Source: CAYPXN01 sp964470915 (GTDB taxonomy: Bacteria; UBA10199; JADFYH01). From it: DNA of 13,274 nucleotides. The DNA is taken from contig CAYYEM010000042.1 of NCBI GenBank assembly GCA_964470915.1, positions 1 through 13,274 of the forward strand. Direction: 5' to 3'. The notes beneath the pieces were generated by a model. The model searched no databases. It saw only the letters and a list, made by a program, of their open reading frames with translations, and was not told the origin of the DNA. The stretch's first letter is position 1; every line of letters begins with the position of its first letter. Below are positions 7,294-13,274 of the stretch, in pieces. Position numbers and translations under genes: made by a program.

Positions 7294-8267
7294 TTACTTG
7301 AATCATCATCGTCTGTAGTAAATGTGATTTCCAGATTCTGTGCAGGACTCTGGCCATTGCTACATTGAATTCCTGTTGTGACGTGCAAAACATACTCTGT
7401 GAGAGCTGAAAGATTAGAACTTGGATTTATACGAGCTTCACCATGGTCATCTTCATTTTCAATAGTGATAGCAGAAGAAATTAAACCGTTTGCATCGGTA
7501 ACATACAGAGTTTCCGAAGTCACAGTATCGGTATCAAGAGAATTAGAAAAGCGAACCCGAATCTCTTCATCTTGATCTACTCCCATTTCACCATCATAAG
7601 GACGTGCGCGAATCACTTCACAGTCATTGCTGGCAGCAGCATCGTCCTCATTATCTTCGCCATCTTCCAAATCATCTTCAATACCATCATGATCGTCATC
7701 ACTTTCATCGACATCATCAACGCCGTCGTTATCATCGTCGGCATCTTCACAATCTTCACTTCCATCATCATCACGATCGAGAGAACAGAGAGGATTCACA
7801 TCTCCTGTGCATGAACCGGCCGCACAAGTGATATTACCTAAAGATAAACTGTCATCTCCCGAGTTCAAACGGAATGCTGTAGTATTGTAAGTTCCTGCCT
7901 GATCAATTGAAAAAGATAACAGGCCAATCAAAGTCTGCCCTGAAAAAAAGGAAACCACATAAGTATGCCCCACAGGTAAATCGAGAGAAAAATTTCCATC
8001 GTCATCGGTCGTTGAGGTCACAGTGCTACCCGTTTCGTCGCTTCCTACCACCGTAATCCCTGAAACCGCTATATTCTCTCTCATCGACATACTCAGCATG
8101 GCACTTTGAGAAGCGTTACCTGATGCAGAGTTTAGCTTTCCTGTGACAGAAGTTGTATTTGAAGCAGCAGGAGAAGAAGACCCGCCTCCTCCACAGCCAA
8201 CGACTCCTATCGTTCCGATCAGCATGGCTAAAAAAAGCCCGCTTAAAATTTTATATTTCTTTTTCAT
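7290..8267 (-). CDS. Lipoprotein with thrombospondin type 3-like and Big_5-like regions
   Basis: 325 residues. A lipoprotein signal peptide ends in the lipobox VVG-C25 and is followed by GGGGSSS. Residues 40-145 look like a carboxypeptidase-regulatory-like beta domain (VSGITVVGSDETG, DDDGNFSLDLPVG). Residues 161-210 are Asp-rich, with DRDDDG, DADDDNDGVDD and ESDDDHDGIEDD, the spacing of thrombospondin type 3 calcium-binding repeats. Residues 217-319 (RARPYDGEMGVDQDEEIRVRFSN onward) match the pattern of Big_5, an Ig-like domain of surface proteins. C148, C153, C161 and C173 may form disulfides. It is probably anchored to a membrane by lipid and stabilised by calcium; whether it faces the periplasm or the exterior is unknown. 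The stop overlaps the convergent gene by 4 bases. A sigma54-type promoter and a structured leader of about 100 bases precede it. Confidence 0.85.
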   Translation of the reverse strand: MKKKYKILSGLFLAMLIGTIGVVGCGGGGSSSPAASNTTSVTGKLNSASGNASQSAMLSMSMRENIAVSGITVVGSDETGSTVTSTTDDDGNFSLDLPVGHTYVVSFFSGQTLIGLLSFSIDQAGTYNTTAFRLNSGDDSLSLGNITCAAGSCTGDVNPLCSLDRDDDGSEDCEDADDDNDGVDDVDESDDDHDGIEDDLEDGEDNEDDAAASNDCEVIRARPYDGEMGVDQDEEIRVRFSNSLDTDTVTSETLYVTDANGLISSAITIENEDDHGEARINPSSNLSALTEYVLHVTTGIQCSNGQSPAQNLEITFTTDDDDSSN

Positions 8268-8272
8268 AAATC

Positions 8273-8328
8273 ACCCACTTTCAGAACCCATATTTGGTTA
8301 TCCCTTTCATCCCCTCCACGTGGGTTCT
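8273..8328 (-). promoter_or_regulatory. Leader inverted repeat with alternative pairing to the ribosome binding site
   Basis: On the minus strand AGAACCCA (8321-8328) can pair with TGGGTTCT (8283-8290), a perfect 8-bp inverted repeat with a 30-base spacer. The overlapping ACCCAC (8320-8325) is also complementary to GTGGGT (8273-8278), the Shine-Dalgarno region of the gene starting at 8267. The two pairings exclude each other. The complementarity is seen; a switching role is inference. Confidence 0.4.
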
Positions 8329-8331
8329 ATA

Positions 8332-8352
8332 TTACGTCGAGGCGATGCTCAT
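8332..8352 (-). other. Short upstream reading frame / shared leader element (MSIAST)
   Basis: In the leader of the lipoprotein gene the minus strand reads ATGAGCATCGCC (8341-8352) and continues to TAA, giving six residues. The same first ten bases occur in the leader of the other lipoprotein gene. The nearest Shine-Dalgarno-like AAGGTG is about 12 bases away, so translation is doubtful. Confidence 0.3.
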
Positions 8353-8376
8353 TTTTTTGTTTTCACCTTCTTAATA

Positions 8377-8393
8377 AGCAGAGACTATGCCAA
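8377..8393 (-). promoter_or_regulatory. Sigma54 (-24/-12) promoter of the lipoprotein gene at 7290-8267
   Basis: The minus strand reads TTGGCATAGTCTCTGCT. GG (8390-8391) and GC (8378-8379) are separated by exactly 10 bases, as sigma54 requires, and TTGGCA and CTGCT match the consensus TTGGCACG-N4-TTGCW closely. Transcription should start near 8366, giving a leader of about 100 bases. An 8-base direct repeat, TTACAATT on the minus strand (8451-8458 and 8475-8482, 24 bases apart), lies 58-90 bases upstream, where an activator could bind. Confidence 0.7.
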
Positions 8394-8494
8394 AAATTAA
8401 GTATTTGAATTTATTTGATTATTTTAAATAAAAGGATATGAAAAATTAAGAATTGTAACTTTTTATTACGTGCTAATTGTAATGATTTTGAACA

Positions 8495-9436
8495 CTAAAA
8501 AGGATCTGAAGAAGAATCATCATCCACATCGTCTTCTTCAAATTCATCGCTTTCAGAAGGAGCACTTTTGCAAGAAGTCTCAAGATTACTTTCAAACTGG
8601 TCCAATATTTCATGAATACTATCTTGGCTGCTTTGGTCAGAAATCACCAAGACTCCATTGGTAAGATCTTCAGACGAAACCTCTTGCATCGGTGCCAAAA
8701 GATTTGTGAACCAGTTATTCACTTGAAAGGCGATAAAGAAGTAGTTCACTCGATCCGATGAAACAGTGAAGGCATTAGGCGAACTGACAAGAATATTCAC
8801 ATCTTTATCTGAGATAATTCTGAAAGGAATATAAGTTTGGCTATCACTGCCATCAATATCATTCTCAGAAGATTCAATAAAACTTCCTTCTATCACCATA
8901 GATTGATCGGGTAAAAATTGTGTTGAAACAGGATCTTCTAGTAAAGCACTCGGAATCTCACTTGATTGAATTTTTTCAAACTTCATCTCAAATTCACGAT
9001 ACTCACCAAAGGGAATACGAGTAGGCTCAAGCTCAGGAAACACCTGATTCACAGTGGAGCCTCCTGTGATAAGCTCCACCACATACATCCCTGGAAATTC
9101 AATATCTTCTGAGTCTGACCCCACAGGATTAAAAGAAATATCGCTCACCACATTACGGGTTTCTTCCAGCAAGATCGCATTATTTTGCAAAGCTACTGAA
9201 TTGGATCTCATACTTCCTCTGATATGAGAGGAAAGAGTTGCTGAGGATGCAGGATTAGAAACTGCCACGCCCAACACAAAATCACCAAACACAGGCACAG
9301 GAGGCGTTGATGTAGGAGCAGCACTCCCTCCCGTCCCTCCCCCACAGGCCGAAAATCCTCCCAAAAGCAGGGAAAGCAATAATAAAGAAAAGAAGATTTT
9401 TTTGAACTTAATACCCATAACTTTATTAAACCTCAT
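8495..9436 (-). CDS. Lipoprotein of unknown function with acidic C-terminus
   Basis: 313 residues. The signal peptide carries a strongly hydrophobic LLLLSLLLGGF segment and a lipobox FSA-C31, followed by GGGTGG and a Pro/Ser/Thr linker. Residues 50-245 alternate beta-like stretches (FVLGVAVSN, MYVVELITGG, YREFEMKFEKI, VNYFFIAFQVN) with polar loops and look like an extracytoplasmic beta-rich domain; I recognise no family. The last 20 residues are very acidic (ESDEFEEDDVDDD), echoing the other lipoprotein. An ATG at codon 7 is an alternative start that keeps the signal peptide; neither start has a strong ribosome binding site. A sigma54-type promoter lies 43 bases upstream. The gene sits between the regulator and the other lipoprotein gene, all on one strand. 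No terminator hairpin is visible after its stop. Confidence 0.8.
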   Translation of the reverse strand: MRFNKVMGIKFKKIFFSLLLLSLLLGGFSACGGGTGGSAAPTSTPPVPVFGDFVLGVAVSNPASSATLSSHIRGSMRSNSVALQNNAILLEETRNVVSDISFNPVGSDSEDIEFPGMYVVELITGGSTVNQVFPELEPTRIPFGEYREFEMKFEKIQSSEIPSALLEDPVSTQFLPDQSMVIEGSFIESSENDIDGSDSQTYIPFRIISDKDVNILVSSPNAFTVSSDRVNYFFIAFQVNNWFTNLLAPMQEVSSEDLTNGVLVISDQSSQDSIHEILDQFESNLETSCKSAPSESDEFEEDDVDDDSSSDPF

Positions 9437-9448
9437 TTTAACCTAAAC

Positions 9449-9466
9449 CTATATGACGATGCTCAT
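9449..9466 (-). other. Short upstream reading frame / shared leader element (MSIVI)
   Basis: The minus strand reads ATGAGCATCGTC (9455-9466), then ATA TAG, five residues ending 12 bases before the lipoprotein start. The first ten bases are identical to the element at 8341-8352. There is no Shine-Dalgarno sequence, and the predicted transcript start is only about two bases upstream of this ATG. Confidence 0.3.
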
Positions 9467-9478
9467 GCTTATTTATAA

Positions 9479-9495
9479 AGCAAGGGGCATACCAA
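9479..9495 (-). promoter_or_regulatory. Sigma54 (-24/-12) promoter of the lipoprotein gene at 8495-9436
   Basis: The minus strand reads TTGGTATGCCCCTTGCT. GG (9492-9493) and GC (9480-9481) are 10 bases apart, and the -12 half TTGCT is a perfect match. Transcription should start near 9468, leaving a leader of about 32 bases. Confidence 0.72.
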
Positions 9496-9573
9496 AAATA
9501 ATTTTGAGGTGACTTGAATAGAAATGATAAGAATTTCAGTAAGATAAAGTACTTATTTGAAAAATAAAAAATT

Positions 9574-9596
9574 CGTCACACAAAGAAAACGTCACA
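9574..9596 (-). promoter_or_regulatory. Direct repeat TGTGACG, candidate activator site
   Basis: On the minus strand TGTGACG occurs at 9590-9596 and 9574-9580, 16 bases apart. They lie about 80-100 bases upstream of the -24 element of the lipoprotein promoter, the usual distance for a sigma54 enhancer. TGTGACA and GTGACA also occur just before the regulator start (13009-13035). Binding is inference. Confidence 0.3.
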
Positions 9597-9601
9597 AATC
9601 A

Positions 9602-12600
9602 TTACACTTTGATTTTAAACTTTTTAATGAGTCTTGAAAGTTGAGGTCTTGCTACTTTTAAAGTATTCGAGGCTTGGCTAATATTTCCTTTGGATTCAAT
9701 TAAGGCTTGATGAATCAATTTCTTTTCAAAAAACTGAATCGCTTCCCGATAAGGAAATTTTAAAAAGTCTTCCAAACTTAATTCATCTTTCCGATTCCGT
9801 GAAGCTGCGGCTATTTCATCTTGGAAAAGTTCCTTTTTATATCGAAAATCATGAGGCTCAATTTTTTCACCTTTTGCAAAGACACAAGCATTGGTGATTG
9901 TATTTTCAAGCTCACGAATATTACCGGGCCAATTGTAATTGGACAAAAGCGACAAAGCTTCTGCGCTCAGTTTCTTTTTTGCACTTCCATGCACTTTTGC
10001 AAAACGATCCAGAAAATAATCCACCAGCAAAGGCAGATCTTCCATTCTTTCTCTCAAAGGAGGAATATGAATCTCAACCACACTGATTCTAAACCATAAA
10101 TCTTCTCGAAAGCTTCCCTCAGAAATCATTTTCTTCAAATCACGATGAGTGGCAGCAATAATCCGTAAATCTACAGGACGCTCTTCTTTATCTCCCAAAC
10201 GACGAAACTTTCCTTCCTGCAGCACTCTAAGTAACTTTCCCTGCAGGGGAAGAGGCATATCACCAATTTCATCCAGAAAAAGAGTGCCTCGATGAGCCTG
10301 TTCAACCAAGCCCATACGATCGGAAACGGCTCCGGTAAAAGAGCCCCTCACATGGCCAAACAATTCTGACTCAAACAAAGTTTCAGGAATTGCCTGACAA
10401 TTCATCGAAACAAAAGCTCGCTTTGCACGTGCTCCATTGTAGTGAATAGCTCTTGCGAGCAATTCTTTTCCCACTCCACTTTCACCTAGCAACACAACCG
10501 GAATTTCTACATCCGTTACCCGATCAAGCATGGCAAAAACTTCTTTCATCTTGGGATGATGCCCCACAATGTTTTGGTAATCATACTTGAGCCGAAGTTC
10601 TACTTCAGCGACTTCCAGTTTTTTCTGGGTTTCTTTGAGATTTTTTTCTACTTCAAAAAAACGGCGGGCGTTAGAAAGCAATTTACCCAGCATTTCTGCA
10701 AAGGGTTTAAGACCTTGCAGCAAAGCTGTTTGGAACACACCACTCTGCCCACGATGATCCAAATAAATCGCGCCCAAAACTTCGCGGTCATTTTTAAAGG
10801 GGATGCACAAAATTGAACGAAGTTTTAAATGATGAATAGAAGTCACTACAGAAAAACGGGAATCTTCCAAAGCATCAACCGTCAATACGGCTTCGCCTTT
10901 TTCCATCACCTCATTTGCAATTGAAAAACTGATTTGCTCTGCAGAATCTTCCAAACTGACATGCTCCATATTACGAGCCAAAGCAACACGCGAAGTTTCT
11001 TTCTCACGAAGAATAATAAAACCCCTCTCTGCCGAAGTGAGCTGAATCATTTTATCTAGAATTTTCTCAACTAAAACAGAAAGATCCAGTTCTCCCAATA
11101 ATTCTTGCTCCAGTTTTTCAATTTCTTTCTCAAAAGGAAGCAACGAAAATGGATTTTGATAAATGTTTTGATTCATAGAAATCTCACTTTCCATTTCTTG
11201 AACATGCGCTTCTAAACGCGCATCTTTTTTAAACTCGGGTTCCGATTTTATTTTTTCTAAAATTTCCAGGGCTTTTCTTTTTTCTTTTAAAGCCAAAGAG
11301 CATTCAGCCTGGTGAAACAAGGCCCATAAAGCATCGTGCATTCTTTGCATTTCCTTCAGCTTCATTTCCGCTTTCTTGAATATCTGGAGCGCGGCTTCTG
11401 TTTCAGAGCGACGAAATAAAATATCTCCTTCAATCAACAAACTGTAAGCTGCCAAATATTGTAATTTGCGTTTTTGGAAAATTTCCTGGGCTTCTTGAAG
11501 ACAAAGTGAAGCCTCGTGATATTTCTGGGCTTCGATGAAAAGATTAGCCAAATTCAGCAAAGTTCGAGCCATTTCATTTTTTTGTCCCACTGCTCTCAAA
11601 ATCTCGATACTTTGTTGGTAATAATCATAAGCTTCACGAAAGTTTTTTTGACGATGATAAAAATATCCAAGACTCATCAAAAACATACCTTCATGAATAC
11701 GATCACCCGATTTTTGCGTATACAGCACCGCTTTCTCAAACAAGACTAAAGCTTGTACCGTTTCTCCCTTTTCAAGCAACACATTCCCTAAATTATTGAG
11801 TGCTACTGCTAATTGTGAAAAATCTTGTATGTCGCTGGAATATTTTTCAGCTTCTTGAAAGGCCAAAAAAGATTTTTCAGCATGACCCAAATAAAAATCC
11901 AAAACCCCTTTTGCATTCAGATAAGCCAGCTTGTGTTTAAGGGAAATTGTCTTTAAAAATTTAAGCTCAAAATTTTCGCTTTCTTTTTGAGCACGAATAA
12001 AATCTCCTTGTCTTGTAAAAACCTTGATACGCAACAGGCATGCTTCTAAACAAGGATCATTCTCGGTAAGATGAACTGCTTTCTCAAGATGACCTTGCCG
12101 ATAATATAACTCTCCCAAAATGCTTTTTTCTTCTTCGTTTAAGTTTTTCTGATTTTCATAAAAACGTATTGCTTCACCCAAAATTTCATAGGGTTCTTCA
12201 AGAATTTCTGTTTCCAATTCTCGAATTTCACTTTGAAGGCCAAACTTTTCCTGAAGAGTGAGCAAAATTTCAGGAGCAGATCGCGGACGATCTGCAGGAC
12301 TTTTCGCCAGCATTTTCAACAATAAATCTCCAAATTCTACGGGCACATAATCTGCCATCGCATGGAGATTGATGGGGCTCTCAAACAAATGCCATCGAAT
12401 AACTTCCTGAAAATTTTCTTTTGAAAACGGAAATTTTCCAGAAACCCAACGATAAAACAAAATTGCTAAAGCATAAAAATCGCTAACCGCTCGGGGACTT
12501 TGAGAAAAAAATAATTCAGGCGCTAAATAAGCGGGGGTTCCAGAGATTTGCAAATTTCCCAAAGCTTGAGAAGATCTGGCAAAACCCAAATCGATGATTT

Positions 12601-13009
12601 TGATTTGATCGCCCGTCCATAAAATATTGGAACCCTTTAAATCTCCATGAACCCAGGATTTTTGATGCAAATAGTCTAAAGCCTGTACAATTTGATGAAA
12701 AACTTTGAGGATGAACTTAAAATCTCTCTTTATTTCTACCGCATCTAAAGGAAAACCTTCGATCCATTCTGTGAGTAAATAAGGAACTTCTTCCTGACTA
12801 TGATCTTCTACTAAGCGAAGCCAGGCAGGATGTTGAAGCTGGGCTAAAGTAGAAGCTTCCTTTAATAAATCTTCTGAAGCAGTGCTTTTATAAAGTTTTA
12901 AAGCATAAAAATATCCTTCTTTTTCAACCTGATACAAGTCGCTATAGGGCCCCGCTTGAATCAGACGCTTGCTTTGAAATTGTTCCCATTTGAGGCTTGC
13001 AGAAGACAT
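9602..13009 (-). CDS. Ser/Thr kinase-TPR-GAF-sigma54 activator-Fis fusion regulator
   Basis: 1135 residues from ATG 13009. Residues 10-255 are a protein kinase: K38 in YALKLY, H121-G-D123-L-K125-x-x-N128 as catalytic loop, DLG 140-142 for DFG, and APE 163-165. All catalytic residues are kept, but the Gly-rich loop is degenerate and HGD replaces HRD. Residues 275-600 are TPR-type helical repeats. Residues 640-785 are a GAF domain. Residues 805-1045 are the sigma54 AAA+ domain: Walker A GESGVGKE 842-849, GSFTGA 889-894 (S where A is usual), Walker B TLFLDEIGD 909-917, arginine finger region FREDLWFR 967-974, and WPGNIRELEN 1027-1036. Residues 1085-1133 are a Fis-type helix-turn-helix. It should remodel sigma54 polymerase in response to kinase and GAF/TPR signals, and the adjacent sigma54-type promoters are likely targets. 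There is no clear ribosome binding site; an in-frame TAA lies 12 bases upstream. Confidence 0.93.
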   Translation of the reverse strand: MSSASLKWEQFQSKRLIQAGPYSDLYQVEKEGYFYALKLYKSTASEDLLKEASTLAQLQHPAWLRLVEDHSQEEVPYLLTEWIEGFPLDAVEIKRDFKFILKVFHQIVQALDYLHQKSWVHGDLKGSNILWTGDQIKIIDLGFARSSQALGNLQISGTPAYLAPELFFSQSPRAVSDFYALAILFYRWVSGKFPFSKENFQEVIRWHLFESPINLHAMADYVPVEFGDLLLKMLAKSPADRPRSAPEILLTLQEKFGLQSEIRELETEILEEPYEILGEAIRFYENQKNLNEEEKSILGELYYRQGHLEKAVHLTENDPCLEACLLRIKVFTRQGDFIRAQKESENFELKFLKTISLKHKLAYLNAKGVLDFYLGHAEKSFLAFQEAEKYSSDIQDFSQLAVALNNLGNVLLEKGETVQALVLFEKAVLYTQKSGDRIHEGMFLMSLGYFYHRQKNFREAYDYYQQSIEILRAVGQKNEMARTLLNLANLFIEAQKYHEASLCLQEAQEIFQKRKLQYLAAYSLLIEGDILFRRSETEAALQIFKKAEMKLKEMQRMHDALWALFHQAECSLALKEKRKALEILEKIKSEPEFKKDARLEAHVQEMESEISMNQNIYQNPFSLLPFEKEIEKLEQELLGELDLSVLVEKILDKMIQLTSAERGFIILREKETSRVALARNMEHVSLEDSAEQISFSIANEVMEKGEAVLTVDALEDSRFSVVTSIHHLKLRSILCIPFKNDREVLGAIYLDHRGQSGVFQTALLQGLKPFAEMLGKLLSNARRFFEVEKNLKETQKKLEVAEVELRLKYDYQNIVGHHPKMKEVFAMLDRVTDVEIPVVLLGESGVGKELLARAIHYNGARAKRAFVSMNCQAIPETLFESELFGHVRGSFTGAVSDRMGLVEQAHRGTLFLDEIGDMPLPLQGKLLRVLQEGKFRRLGDKEERPVDLRIIAATHRDLKKMISEGSFREDLWFRISVVEIHIPPLRERMEDLPLLVDYFLDRFAKVHGSAKKKLSAEALSLLSNYNWPGNIRELENTITNACVFAKGEKIEPHDFRYKKELFQDEIAAASRNRKDELSLEDFLKFPYREAIQFFEKKLIHQALIESKGNISQASNTLKVARPQLSRLIKKFKIKV

Positions 13010-13051
13010 GTCACTATTTTACATGCAATGTCACAAAAAATTACACCTCTT

Positions 13052-13093
13052 TTTATATTTTTTTATGCAAAAAATTAGCAACTATCTACCCCA
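13052..13093 (-). promoter_or_regulatory. Candidate promoter region of the regulator gene
   Basis: Two overlapping readings exist on the minus strand. A sigma70-type one is TTGCTA (13076-13081), 18 bases, TATAAA (13052-13057). A weaker sigma54-type one is TGGGGTAGATAGTTGCT (13077-13093), with GG and GC 10 bases apart but an imperfect -24. I cannot choose between them. Confidence 0.25.
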
Positions 13094-13152
13094 CTTTTCG
13101 AACATGTTTTTATCAAAAAAAATTTTATTAAAGCACTTCAGAAAAATCATCG

Positions 13153-13178
13153 AAAAGTGTCTGGGAAACACTTTTTTT
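13153..13178 (+). terminator. Terminator-like hairpin upstream of the regulator gene
   Basis: AAAAGTGT (13153-13160) pairs perfectly with ACACTTTT (13168-13175) across a 7-base loop, and T residues continue to 13178. The T-tract fits plus-strand transcription, but no plus-strand gene is evident just before it. It may instead insulate the regulator from a gene beyond the window. Confidence 0.4.
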
Positions 13179-13274
13179 CTATTTTTTTCAAGAGGTGAAA
13201 GGGTTAAAGGGTTATGACGAATTTTTTAGAGAGAAGAACCTCACTTCAGTTCAGCAACACAAATCAGCAACTTA

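Noticed and set aside
8268..8366. A known riboswitch class in the lipoprotein leader
   Set aside because: I could not match conserved cores such as that of the cyclic di-GMP riboswitch; only the inverted repeat and alternative pairing are supported.
9565..13228. A 14-base inverted pair, TAAAAAATTCGTCA, at 9565-9578 (plus) and 13215-13228 (minus), flanking the regulator gene
   Set aside because: AT-rich 14-mers are expected by chance about this often in a window this size; there are no transposase, target duplication or other signs of a mobile unit.
13200..13274. A minus-strand gene end at the right edge of the window
   Set aside because: One frame gives about ten residues before a stop, too little to tell coding from chance.

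Overview
The window is about 13.3 kb of AT-rich bacterial DNA from a draft assembly, with a 100-N scaffold gap at 1821-1920. Several things point to a low-GC lineage of the old deltaproteobacterial grade (Myxococcota- or Bdellovibrionota-like). These are secreted Cys-rich proteins built from Myxococcus-type and DDGNPCTxDxC repeats, C-terminal Gly-Gly-Cys/TM/Arg tails resembling MYXO-CTERM, lipoproteins with a Cys-Gly-Gly start, and a large Ser/Thr-kinase/sigma54-activator fusion. The taxonomic placement is inference.

Layout. 1-108: the 3' end of an unidentified gene. 119-1288 (+): an MFS transporter 10 bases downstream of it. 1266-1302: a terminator shared with the convergent minus-strand gene. 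1323-3442 (-): a secreted von Willebrand factor A / Cys-repeat protein broken by the scaffold gap. 3603-3643: a bidirectional terminator. 3665-5641 (-): a second secreted Cys-repeat protein made of 161-residue super-repeats and carrying nearly the same C-terminal tail. 5857-7293 (+): a polytopic GT-C-like glycosyltransferase, overlapping its convergent neighbour by 4 bases. 7290-8267 (-) and 8495-9436 (-): two lipoproteins with acidic, metal-binding-like segments. 9602-13009 (-): a 1135-residue kinase-TPR-GAF-sigma54 activator-Fis regulator.

The most interesting part is 7290-13274. Each lipoprotein gene is preceded by an excellent -24/-12 (sigma54) promoter. The regulator gene next to them encodes exactly the kind of AAA+ ATPase that sigma54 needs, fused to its own protein kinase and sensor modules. 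The two leaders also share a 12-base element, ATGAGCATCG(C/T)C, that opens a very short reading frame in each. The lipoprotein gene at 7290 has a leader with an inverted repeat whose upstream arm could also pair with the ribosome binding site. This looks like a compact, self-contained regulon: kinase-coupled sigma54 activator to two surface lipoproteins. The control relationship is inferred from sequence and position only.

The left half looks like cell-surface biology: two large disulfide-rich proteins that probably share a sorting route, a glycosyltransferase and a transporter. Each Cys-rich gene has its own strong Shine-Dalgarno sequence and its own terminator.
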